A DNA stretch of 64,000 nucleotides, taken from VAZQ01 sp963763365. Its GTDB lineage: Bacteria > Pseudomonadota > Alphaproteobacteria > Rhizobiales > Xanthobacteraceae. The notes under the pieces were generated by a model. That model worked only from the letters and a program-made list of their open reading frames with translations. It was not told the DNA's origin and ran no database searches. The stretch spans positions 434,001 to 498,000 of the forward strand of contig CAVXOE010000011.1 in NCBI GenBank assembly GCA_963763365.1. The letters run 5' to 3'. Made by a program: the position numbers and the translations under genes. Each line of letters opens with the position of its first letter. Position 1 is the first letter of the stretch. Shown here piece by piece: positions 28,063-36,452 of this stretch.

Positions 28063-28937
28063 AGCCGCCCCTCTTCGCATATCAGGCTCCCAGGACGATC
28101 GCGGATGCGGTCGCGGCATTATGCAGCCATGCCGATGCCATGGTGCTCGCCGGCGGGCAGAGCCTGCTGCCGGCGATGAACTTTCGCGTCGCGCACCCCT
28201 CGCTGCTGGTTGACATTCAGCACGTCGCGGGCCTGAAGGGCATTTCCATCGAGGGCGACGAGATCGTCGTCAAAGCGATGGTGCGCCATCGCGAACTGGA
28301 GCTTGACGAGGCGGTGGGCCGGGCTAATCCACTGATCGCCGAAATACTGCGGCATGTCGCCCACATCCCGATTCGCAATCGTGGAACCATCGTCGGCAGC
28401 CTCTGCCATGCCGATCCGTCGGCGGAACTGCCGATGCTCTTGGTCTTGCTGGGTGGTACCGTAGTCGCCCAGGGGTCCGCCGGTAAGCGCCGTATCGCGG
28501 CGGACCAGTTCTTTCATTCGTTTTTGACGACGACGCGCCGGTCTGACGAAATCGTCATAGAAGCCAGGTTTCCGGTGCTGGCACGGACCGCCGGGTGGGC
28601 ATTCGACGAAGTCACGCGCCGGCACGGCGATTTTGCCATTGCGGGCGTGGGCGCTATCGTCCGGCTCGACGCGCAGGGACGGGCATCGGAGGTCCGCCTT
28701 GCGGCCTGCGGCGTCGCGGAGCGACCGCTCCGCCTGACCGAAGCTGAACATCACCTTGTCGGCACAGATCTTACGCCCGCCGATCTCAATGCCGCCGGCA
28801 AACTCGCCGCATCCGCCGTCACCGTTCCTGGCGACATGCACGCCTCGACGAGCTATCGCCGCCGCGTCGTCGGCACATTGACGGCACGCACGGTCGCGAC
28901 GGCAGCGGAGCGCGCGCGCCGGAGGACTGCGTCGTGA
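28059..28937 (+). CDS. molybdenum hydroxylase FAD-binding subunit 1 (CoxM/CutM type)
   Basis: 292 aa from the ATG at 28059 (MKPPLFAYQAPRTIADAV). That start matches the beginning of its paralogue at 35092 (MKPAPFKYVAARSLDQAL). FAD-binding motifs VLAGGQSLLPAMNFR and IRNRGTIVGSLCHADPSAELP are intact. Transfers electrons from the 2Fe-2S subunit to an acceptor. As given, the reading frame is also open upstream into the isochorismatase-fold gene because of a probable one-base insertion there. Followed by the 2Fe-2S subunit with a 4-bp overlap. Confidence 0.88.
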   Translation: MKPPLFAYQAPRTIADAVAALCSHADAMVLAGGQSLLPAMNFRVAHPSLLVDIQHVAGLKGISIEGDEIVVKAMVRHRELELDEAVGRANPLIAEILRHVAHIPIRNRGTIVGSLCHADPSAELPMLLVLLGGTVVAQGSAGKRRIAADQFFHSFLTTTRRSDEIVIEARFPVLARTAGWAFDEVTRRHGDFAIAGVGAIVRLDAQGRASEVRLAACGVAERPLRLTEAEHHLVGTDLTPADLNAAGKLAASAVTVPGDMHASTSYRRRVVGTLTARTVATAAERARRRTAS

Positions 28938-29464
28938 AGGCGGCGCGAATGAAGCCGGCGATCCCGGCCGATTCCGGCGATCCAAGGATCGCGATCGCGC
29001 TAACGGTGAACGGCGAACAGGTGGAGCGCCGCGTCAGCGTGCGCATGCTGCTCTGCGATTTCCTCCGCCACGAGCTCGGGCTGACGGGGACCCACGTCGG
29101 TTGCGAGCACGGCATCTGCGGCTGCTGTACGGTGCATATCGATGGCAAGGCAGCGCGCTCGTGCCTGACGCTCGCGGCGCAGGTCAACGGCGCGAGCATC
29201 CGGACGATCGAGTCGGTGGCCGCGCAGGACGGCACGTTGCATCCGATCCAGCAGGCGTTCAAGGAGTGCCACGCGCTGCAATGCGGGTTCTGCACGCCCG
29301 GCATGGTGATGAACATCCTCAGCCGCTTTCAAGACCCCGAACCGCTCGACTTGTCCGAAGACGGCATCCGCTACCTGCTCTCCGGCAATCTCTGCCGCTG
29401 TACCGGTTACATCAACATCGTCGCGGCCGTGCGCCGCGCCGCCGAGCTGCTCGGCCGCGCCTGA
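28934..29464 (+). CDS. molybdenum hydroxylase 2Fe-2S subunit 1 (CoxS/CutS type)
   Basis: 176 aa, GTG start at 28934 overlapping the previous stop (an ATG at 28949 is possible). Plant-type 2Fe-2S cluster cysteines in GCEHGICGCC...C and the second cluster in CGFCTPGM...CRCTGY are all present. Carries electrons from the molybdenum site to the FAD subunit. Middle gene of the M-S-L triad. Confidence 0.92.
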   Translation: MKAARMKPAIPADSGDPRIAIALTVNGEQVERRVSVRMLLCDFLRHELGLTGTHVGCEHGICGCCTVHIDGKAARSCLTLAAQVNGASIRTIESVAAQDGTLHPIQQAFKECHALQCGFCTPGMVMNILSRFQDPEPLDLSEDGIRYLLSGNLCRCTGYINIVAAVRRAAELLGRA

Positions 29465-29479
29465 CCGGAGGATCGATCC

Positions 29480-31873
29480 ATGTCGACCCGCACATTCGGC
29501 GCCCGCGTGGAGCGCAACATCGATACCAAGCTCCTCACGGGCGAAGGCGCGTTCGTCGACGACATCCCGCTATCGGGCGTGCTGCACGTGGCCTTTGCGC
29601 GCAGCAGCCACGCGCGCGCACGCATCAAGTCAATCGACGTCAGCGCGGCCCGCAAGCACCCGGGCGTCGCCGCGATCTATACCTGCGACGATATCGGCGA
29701 CCTCGACATCACCATGCCGCTGCTCATCCCGCATCAGTCGATGAAGAACCCGCGCACGCAGCGGCCGCTGGCGCGCGGCGACGTGTACTATGTCGGCCAG
29801 ACCATCGCCATGGTGGTCGCGGTCGACCGCTATGCGGCGGAAGATGCGGCCGCACTGATTGCCGTCGAGTACGAGCCGCTGCCCGTGGCGATGGACCTCG
29901 AGCAAGCGATCACGGACGGGGCGGCGCTCGTCCATGCCGACGTGCCGAACAATATCGCGGCTCATTTCGTTCAGATTTCCGGCAGCCCGGACGACGCCTT
30001 CGCACGGGCCGAGCACATCACCAAGATCAGGGTGCAGGTCGACCGCTCGACGGCGGCTCCGATGGAGTGCCGCGCGGTGGCGGCAAGCTTTGACGCGGTG
30101 TCGGGCGAACTCACTGTATGGGACGGCACCCAGGCACCCATTTCGGTGCGCGGCGGCCTCGCGTCGATCTTCAGGCTCGACGAGGACAAGGTGCGGGTCA
30201 TCGCGCCGGATGTCGGCGGCGGCTTCGGACAGAAGGTATTGCTGTTCTATCCCGACGAGTTGCTCGTCCCTATGGCGGCGATGCGGCTTGGGCGGCCGGT
30301 GAAGTATATTGAGGATCGCGTCGAGAATTTCCTCGGCTCGTCGCACGAGCGGACGCAGATTCACGAGATCGAACTCGCGGCGCTGAATTCCGGCGAAATC
30401 ATCGGGCTGCGCGACAGCTTCCTGCATGACACCGGCGCATTCATTCCCTACGGCATCGCGATCGCGCAGGTCGCATCGACCTCGATTGCCGGCCCCTATC
30501 GCATTCCCAATATCTGGGTCGAGTTCAAGGCGATCTACACCCCGACCGTTCAAGTAACGCCCTATCGCGGATGCGGCAGGCCGCAAGCCTGCTTCGCCAT
30601 CGAGCGGGCGCTGGATCAACTCGCCGAGGAGCTGGGGCTCGGTCGCCTGGACATCCGCCGGCGCAATCTGATTCGCGAGAACGAGTTTCCCTATGCGCGC
30701 GAAGGCCTGCTGTTCGCGGATGGTCTGAAGGTGACGCTCGACAGCGGTCAGTACGTCAAGGCGCTCGATATGGCGGCGGAGGCCGTCGGTGCAGCCACGC
30801 TGGCGGCAGAGCAAGAGAAGGCGCTGGCGGCGGGCCGGTATCTCGGCCTCGGCTTCGCCTGCTATGTCGAAGGAACCGGACTTGGTCCCTACGAGGGTGG
30901 CCATATTCGCGTCCACCCGATCACCGGCAAGGTCTACGTCAACACCGGCCTGACCTCGCAGGGACAGGGCCACGACACCGTCTTCGCGCAGATCGTGGCC
31001 GACCAGCTCGGCGTCGACGTCGCGGACGTGATCGTCGTCGAAGGCGACACCAAGGCATTCGACTGGGGCGTTGCGACATTCGCGAGCCGGGCCGCAGTGG
31101 TCAGCGGCAATGCCATTCACAAGACAGCGCTCACCGTTCGGCAGAAGATTCTGAAGGCTGCGGCCAATATGTTGGAAGCGGACATTGAGGATATCGACCT
31201 TCACGATTCCGCTGCGTGGGTCAAAGGCACGAACCGGTTCGTCCCGCTGGCGGCGATCGCGACCGCAAGCAATCCGCTGCGTTATGCGTTCAACGAGGCC
31301 GCGCAGGCGGCGACGCAATTCGCGCCGGCTAGCAAGCACGACGGGCCTCCGCTCGCGGACGGCGAGGCGCCCGGTCTGGAGGCGACCGACTACTACAGCC
31401 CGGCCTGCTCGACCTGGGCCTACGGTGTCCACGCGGCGATCGTCGAGGTCGATCCGGCGCTATGCACCGTGAAGATCCGCAAATACGTCTGCATCCACGA
31501 CTGCGGCAATATGATCAATCCGATGATCGTCGAGGGCCAGGTGGCCGGCGGCATCGCGCAGGGCATTGGCGGCGCGCTCTACGAGCGACTTGAGTATCAG
31601 CCTGACGGGAGCCTGGCGAACGCGAACTTCGCCGAGTTCCTCATGCCGTACGCGACCGAGATCCCACACATCGAGATCCTGCATCTCGAAACGCCGACAC
31701 CGCTCAACCCGCTCGGCGTCAAGGGCGTGGGCGAAGCCGGATGTATCGCAGTCGGCGCGGTCATTGCGTCCGGCGTGGAGGATGCGCTGCGTCCGCTCTG
31801 CAACGCCAAATTCCGCCATGTGCCGCTGACGCCCGGCATGATCAGCGACGCGCTGGAGCAGGCGGGGCTTTGA
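29480..31873 (+). CDS. molybdenum hydroxylase large (Mo-binding) subunit 1, xanthine dehydrogenase family
   Basis: 797 aa. Begins with the usual FGARVERNIDTKLLTGEG. The active-site loop reads PYRGCGRPQ, i.e. the form II AYRGAGR-like loop and not the AYxCSFR loop of true CO dehydrogenases. The catalytic Glu lies in VKGVGEAGCI near the C-terminus. Moco contacts GGGFGQK and GQGHDT are present. Expected reaction: hydroxylation of a carbon next to a ring nitrogen or an aldehyde, using water. Substrate unknown; the neighbours suggest an N-heterocycle. Confidence 0.9.
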   Translation: MSTRTFGARVERNIDTKLLTGEGAFVDDIPLSGVLHVAFARSSHARARIKSIDVSAARKHPGVAAIYTCDDIGDLDITMPLLIPHQSMKNPRTQRPLARGDVYYVGQTIAMVVAVDRYAAEDAAALIAVEYEPLPVAMDLEQAITDGAALVHADVPNNIAAHFVQISGSPDDAFARAEHITKIRVQVDRSTAAPMECRAVAASFDAVSGELTVWDGTQAPISVRGGLASIFRLDEDKVRVIAPDVGGGFGQKVLLFYPDELLVPMAAMRLGRPVKYIEDRVENFLGSSHERTQIHEIELAALNSGEIIGLRDSFLHDTGAFIPYGIAIAQVASTSIAGPYRIPNIWVEFKAIYTPTVQVTPYRGCGRPQACFAIERALDQLAEELGLGRLDIRRRNLIRENEFPYAREGLLFADGLKVTLDSGQYVKALDMAAEAVGAATLAAEQEKALAAGRYLGLGFACYVEGTGLGPYEGGHIRVHPITGKVYVNTGLTSQGQGHDTVFAQIVADQLGVDVADVIVVEGDTKAFDWGVATFASRAAVVSGNAIHKTALTVRQKILKAAANMLEADIEDIDLHDSAAWVKGTNRFVPLAAIATASNPLRYAFNEAAQAATQFAPASKHDGPPLADGEAPGLEATDYYSPACSTWAYGVHAAIVEVDPALCTVKIRKYVCIHDCGNMINPMIVEGQVAGGIAQGIGGALYERLEYQPDGSLANANFAEFLMPYATEIPHIEILHLETPTPLNPLGVKGVGEAGCIAVGAVIASGVEDALRPLCNAKFRHVPLTPGMISDALEQAGL

Positions 31874-31879
31874 CCGGTA

Positions 31880-32626
31880 TCACCGCGCGTAACCCGCGGT
31901 TGCCTGTAGCAGCAGCGCCGTCAACGCATCCGGCGCCGACAACTGCGGCGCGTGATCGGTGTCGAGCTGATACACCTCGCCGCACAGTGTCATGGCCTGC
32001 ATCTTCCGCTGCAGGGGCAGATGGACCGAGCGGTCCTGCAGCGTCTCGATGTAGACCCGCGGTACGGTACCGTACCGCTCGGGCGAGACGCTGAGCATCG
32101 AGCTCCGGGCGCTTTCCGGCTGCGGCGTCAGGCGCCTTGCCGCCGCCTCCGCGAGTATGCCGTCGGCCTGATGATAGAACACCTCGACTGCCGACACCGG
32201 ATCGATCGACGAAAGCAGGCCGTCCGGGCTGAGCGTTACGCGGCGCGTCGCGCCCTGCATCCATGGTTCGAGATTCTGCTGGTAGAACGCCATCACCGAC
32301 ATGCCGTCGGGCAGCATGAACGCGCAGAGATAGATCGCAAGCGCGATACGGTCCGGCCGCAACTCGCAGGTCTGCGACACCGTCGCCCCGCCCATGCTGT
32401 GCCCGACCAGGACGATCGGGCCATCGGTCCGGTCGATGATACCGGCGATATGCTGCGCGTAGAGCGGCAGGCCGACGTCGGCCGGCGGAGTATCGTCGTG
32501 GCCGTTACCGGGCAGATCGACCGCGATCGCGCGGTGTCCCGCAGCCTCGAGCCGCGGCACGATCGTGTCCCAGGCCCAAGCGCCTTGCCACGCGCCGTGC
32601 ACGAGGATGAAGGTGAATGTCGTCAC
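31880..32626 (-). CDS. alpha/beta hydrolase (methylesterase/pyrethroid hydrolase-like)
   Basis: 248 aa with a GTG start at 32626 that overlaps the stop of the oxygenase gene upstream (GTGA). The oxyanion motif HGAWQGAWAWD, nucleophile elbow GHSMGG and terminal His in TDHAPQLS are of the plant methylesterase/EstC type. Cytoplasmic, no signal peptide. Translationally coupled to the oxygenase, so it probably cleaves an ester or amide made by or fed to it (inference). Convergent with the Mo subunit gene, 6 bp apart. Confidence 0.85.
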   Translation of the reverse strand: MTTFTFILVHGAWQGAWAWDTIVPRLEAAGHRAIAVDLPGNGHDDTPPADVGLPLYAQHIAGIIDRTDGPIVLVGHSMGGATVSQTCELRPDRIALAIYLCAFMLPDGMSVMAFYQQNLEPWMQGATRRVTLSPDGLLSSIDPVSAVEVFYHQADGILAEAAARRLTPQPESARSSMLSVSPERYGTVPRVYIETLQDRSVHLPLQRKMQAMTLCGEVYQLDTDHAPQLSAPDALTALLLQATAGYAR

Positions 32627-33634
32627 GCGGCGGTCGGCTTTACGTTCGCTGCTTGCTTGTACTTGTCGCTGCGGTACGGCCCGGCCTTGACCGCAGCATA
32701 ACGAGGTGGGTGGCTCGCGTCGGCGCAGGTCGGAATGCACGCAACCTCGGCGTCGTAATTCGGATGGTGGAAGAACACGAGCGAGAGCCTGCGCGCCCGC
32801 GCGGCCTCCGCCTCGGACGGGTTGACCACGCGATGCAGGGTGGACACCCAGCGATCATTGGTCCAACGCATCATCAAGTCGCCAATGTTGATGACGAAGC
32901 AGTCAGGCGGAAACAGCACCGGCATCCATCGGCCGCCGCGGGTGTAGACTTCCAGGCTTCCCGGCTGGTTCTCGCCGAGTAGGATCGTGAGCGTGCCGTA
33001 GTCGCTGTGCGCGCCCGCTCGCAATTGCCCCGGCAAAGGAGCCACTCGCTGCTCGGGATAGTTGATGATGCGCAGCGCGCTGATGTGACGGTCGATCTTG
33101 CCGGCGAAGAAGCTCTCCGGCAGGTTGAGCGCCAGCGCGAAGATGCGCATCAGGTCGGCGGAAAGCTTCTCGGTCGCACGATAATAAGCCGTGAACGCCG
33201 GGCGGAAACTGACCGGCGTAGCCGGCCAGACATCGTCGACGAAGTGTGACCGCGCCTCAGGCGCGGTGTGATAGGCATCGTGCGGAAAATCGGGAGGCCC
33301 GAGATGGAAAACCTCCTTGAGGTCGGGCGGCGTTTCGTTCGCACGTGTGCCTGCCAGGCCCTCATTGCCGATCCCGCGATAACCGCGCGACAAGGCCGCG
33401 TCGCTGGAACGAACGCTCATCTTGTCCGCCGTGGGCAGATCGAAGAACGCATTCGCGGCGTCTTTCGCAGCGGCAACGACGTTCGAATCGATCCCGTGAC
33501 CGACGATCGTGAAGAACCCAATCTCCTCACAGGCGCGGGCCACCGCTTGCTGGAATGGACTTCCGCCCAGCGGGGTCGCCGGCCAGGAACGCGCCGATAT
33601 CGATGATCGGAACCGCCATGTCGTTCATGCTCAT
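32623..33634 (-). pseudogene. isopenicillin N synthase-like 2-oxoglutarate/Fe(II) oxygenase, frameshifted N-terminus
   Basis: The main frame (GTG at 33543) gives 306 aa with the iron ligands HxD (AHSDYGTLTIL) and distal His (STLHRVVNP) and the RLSL arginine for 2-oxoglutarate. The conserved first strand of the family (VPIIDIGAFLAGDPAGRKSI) lies in another frame starting at 33634/33628 behind GGGGAC. One extra base near 33552-33553 separates the two. Repaired length 334-336 aa, normal. Either the GTG start is really used, giving an N-terminally short protein, or the gene is broken. Fe(II)-dependent hydroxylation or desaturation of an unknown small molecule. Confidence 0.8.
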
Positions 33635-33675
33635 GTCCCCATCTGATGATGACTCTCGCACATATGCCGTCTCAG

Positions 33676-34911
33676 TCAGGAAAAGCCGGCCAATGCGCGC
33701 ATACGGTCGAGGTCGATCCGCCGTCCGTGGCTGATCACGTGTCGCGGCGGCGCATGGAAGCGCAGTGCATCGACCACGTCGTCCTGGTCAAGCACGACCA
33801 GGTGCGCCGGGGCCCCGACGGCGATCCCAAATTCCGCAAGATTGATGGCGCGCGCCGGCGCGACGGTCACCATGTCGTAGAGTTTCTCGATCTCGGCGCG
33901 CGTGGTCATCCACAGCAGATGCGCAGCCAGGAACGCGATCTCGAGCATGTTGTTGCGTCCGAACGGATAGTACGCATCCGAGATGTCATCCTGGCCAAGA
34001 CAGACGTTGATGTCAGCCGCGATGAGTTCCTTGACCCGGGCATGCAGCGGACCGGTGTGCGGATCGCTCACGACCGAGATGCGCGCGCGACGCAAGACGT
34101 CGACCAGTTCGTCGAACACGGCTTGCGGATAGAGCGCCATGGCGCGGCAATGATGTGCAAGCGCCCGGCCTTGCCAGCCGCGGCGGACCGCCTCATTTGC
34201 CATCATCTCCAGCGTCCGCATCTGCGGATCGCCGACGTCGTCGAGGAGCATGGAGATATCCTTGCCAAACTCTTCGGCGAGATCGAAGCAGAATCTTACG
34301 TGCGCCATCCGGTCGCCCGCATCGGCTTCGACCCATGGAATACCGCCGACCACGTCGGCGCCAAGCGCCATCGCATCGCGCATCAGCCGTTCGGCGCCCG
34401 GCGTACGCGCGAGGCCATCCTGCGGGAACGCGACAACCTGCAGGTCAACGATGCCGCGGAACTTGTCGCGAACCGCGAGCAGCGCCTTCACTCCCTCAAG
34501 CCGCGCCTTGGGATCTACGTCGGCAAATGCGCGGATGTGTAGATTGCCGTGCAACGCCGCCATCGCGACGGCGCGCTCGGCGTTTTCGGCGATCCAGGTG
34601 GCGTCGTACTTCTCCTTGACCTTGCTTGCCAGGTCGATGGCGGAGAGCGAATTGGCCATGCCTTCCGCGTGGTAGTTCGTGAGCGCATCTTCCGCCATCA
34701 TCTGCAGGGTCCAGACCTTGCACAGATGCAAATGCGGGTTGACGAAGGATTCGGTTACCAGCCTACCACCGGCGTCGATATCCTCCCGGGCGGTCAAAGC
34801 GAGAGCGGGTCCGATCGCGGCGATCCGCCCATCCGCGATCGCCACATCGGCGAGTGCATCGGGGGTTCGGCGCAGGCGCGCATTACGGATACAGATATCG
34901 ACCTGGGTCAT
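33676..34911 (-). CDS. amidohydrolase, cytosine deaminase-like
   Basis: 411 aa from the ATG at 34911 (MTQVDICIRNARLRR). Metal site of the CodA group: HxH in VNPHLHL, His in LAHHCRAM, His in SDPHTG and the Asp in LGQDDISDAYYPFG, closely resembling the GxDD...YPxG segment of cytosine deaminase. Hydrolyses an amine or ring C-N bond of a pyrimidine-like or triazine-like compound. Member of the minus-strand block between the two Mo hydroxylase triads; divergent from the second triad. Confidence 0.87.
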   Translation of the reverse strand: MTQVDICIRNARLRRTPDALADVAIADGRIAAIGPALALTAREDIDAGGRLVTESFVNPHLHLCKVWTLQMMAEDALTNYHAEGMANSLSAIDLASKVKEKYDATWIAENAERAVAMAALHGNLHIRAFADVDPKARLEGVKALLAVRDKFRGIVDLQVVAFPQDGLARTPGAERLMRDAMALGADVVGGIPWVEADAGDRMAHVRFCFDLAEEFGKDISMLLDDVGDPQMRTLEMMANEAVRRGWQGRALAHHCRAMALYPQAVFDELVDVLRRARISVVSDPHTGPLHARVKELIAADINVCLGQDDISDAYYPFGRNNMLEIAFLAAHLLWMTTRAEIEKLYDMVTVAPARAINLAEFGIAVGAPAHLVVLDQDDVVDALRFHAPPRHVISHGRRIDLDRMRALAGFS

Positions 34912-35032
34912 CGACTTCCGACATACCGGTGGCTCGGCGCCAACAGGAATTTTGGCAGATTGACCATCGCCGTCTCCGCTCAATGTTTGGGCAAGATGGG
35001 AGATTATTTGAGCATGGCACACGAATTCGCTT

Positions 35033-35062
35033 TTGACTTCAATGGGCGATCCTTCCAATAGT
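35033..35062 (+). promoter_or_regulatory. sigma-70-like promoter of the second Mo hydroxylase operon
   Basis: -35 TTGACT (35033-35038), 18-bp spacer, -10 AATAGT (35057-35062), placing the transcription start near 35069 and a short leader with GAGGAT before the GTG at 35092. Good -35, moderate -10. Confidence 0.4.
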
Positions 35063-35091
35063 CGAAACGGACCGAGGATCGAGTAGCCCGC

Positions 35092-35968
35092 GTGAAGCCC
35101 GCTCCGTTCAAATACGTTGCCGCACGGTCGCTCGATCAAGCACTGGCGCTCAAATCCGAATATGGCGACGATGCGCGCTTCCTGGCCGGTGGCCAGAGCC
35201 TTGTCCCGGCGCTCAATTTCCGCCTATCGCAACCGGCGGTCCTCATCGACATCAATCCGATCGCCGATCTCGCGGGCGTGGCACCCGCGCCGGATGGCGC
35301 GTTGCGGATCGGCGCGCTTACGCGTTATCGCCAGTTGGAGCGCGACGACGCCGTCCGGCGCCACGTGCCATTGATCGGCGAGGCACTTCCCCACATCGCT
35401 CATCCGCAGATACGCAACCGAGGAACGTTGGGAGGAAATCTCTCCAATGCCGATCCGGCCTCCGAGCTTCCTGCGGTGGTGGTGACGCTCGGGGGCCGAC
35501 TCCATGTCCGGTCGAGTGCGCGGCGAACGATGGATCGACGCGGCAGATTTCTTCGTCGGACTGCTGACGACGGCCTTGGAGAGCGACGAGATGCTGGTCG
35601 CAGCCGAGTTGCCCGCCCCTCCCCCACGGACCGGCTTCTGTTTCATGGAGGTCGCGCGCCGCCGCGGCGATTTTGCGCTGGCCGGTGTAGGCGTAAGTGT
35701 CACGCTGGCAGATGATGGTTCGTGCAAGGAGGCGCGACTTGGATTCTGCGGCCTCGGCGACAAGCCTCAACGCGCAAACGAGGCGGAGCGGTCGATTGTC
35801 GGAAGCCGTCTTGGCGAGGACGACCTCGCCCAGGCCATGGACCTCGTCAAGCGCCACGTCGACCCGCCCGGCAGCATTCATGCCAGCAAGGACTTTCAGC
35901 GCCATCTCGCTGGCGTATTGGCCGGACGCGCATTGCAGACCGCCGCGGAGCGTGCCCGGCATGGATGA
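35092..35968 (+). pseudogene. molybdenum hydroxylase FAD-binding subunit 2, broken by a one-base insertion
   Basis: GTG start (KPAPFKYVAARSLDQALAL follows). FAD motifs FLAGGQSLVPALNFR and IRNRGTLGGNLSNADPASELP are intact. At about 35518 the frame changes: LHVRSS in the first frame is followed by RGERWIDAADFFVGLLTTAL in the next. Removing one base (AGTGCGCGG to AGTCGCGG) restores 291 aa, the same size as the first-triad subunit (292 aa). No other lesion is seen. The stop at 35968 overlaps the 2Fe-2S gene start. Confidence 0.85.
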
Positions 35969-36452
35969 CGAACTTCACCAGGTCACTGTCACGGTGAACG
36001 GCCGGCCGTACCGGCGCACCGTGGAAGGGCGCATGCTGCTGAGCGACTTCATCCGGCACGAATTGTTGTTGGCTGGCACGCATGTCGGTTGCGAGCACGG
36101 CGTGTGCGGCGCCTGCACCATTCTTTACGACGGCCTCCCGGTCCGCTCGTGCCTGATGCTCGCGCCGCAGGCCGACGGTCACGAGATCATGACGGTCGAG
36201 GGATTGGCACCTGGACCGAAAGACCTTCACCCGCTGCAGGAGGCCATGCACGAATGCCACGGCCTGCAGTGCGGATACTGTACGCCCGGCATCCTGATGA
36301 CCATGAAGGTGTTCCTCGAGGAGCATCCCTCCCCCACCGAGAATGACGTGCGTGAGGCCCTGTCGGGCAATCTCTGCCGCTGTACCGGCTACCAGCACAT
36401 CGTCGATGCGGTGCTGCGCGCCGCTCGGAACATGAGAAGCGCGCCGGCATGA
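35961..36452 (+). CDS. molybdenum hydroxylase 2Fe-2S subunit 2 (CoxS/CutS type)
   Basis: 163 aa from the ATG at 35961, overlapping the FAD subunit end by 8 bp. All eight cluster cysteines present: GCEHGVCGAC...C for the plant-type cluster and CGYCTPGI...CRCTGY for the second. Intact although both partner genes are frameshifted. Its stop overlaps the ATG of the large subunit (ATGA). Confidence 0.92.
   Translation: MDDELHQVTVTVNGRPYRRTVEGRMLLSDFIRHELLLAGTHVGCEHGVCGACTILYDGLPVRSCLMLAPQADGHEIMTVEGLAPGPKDLHPLQEAMHECHGLQCGYCTPGILMTMKVFLEEHPSPTENDVREALSGNLCRCTGYQHIVDAVLRAARNMRSAPA

Noticed and set aside
35014..35030. TGGCACACGAATTCGCT upstream of the second Mo hydroxylase operon as a sigma-54 promoter
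   Set aside because: Spacing is GG-N11-GC; sigma-54 promoters do not tolerate an extra base here. A sigma-70-like pair lies just downstream.
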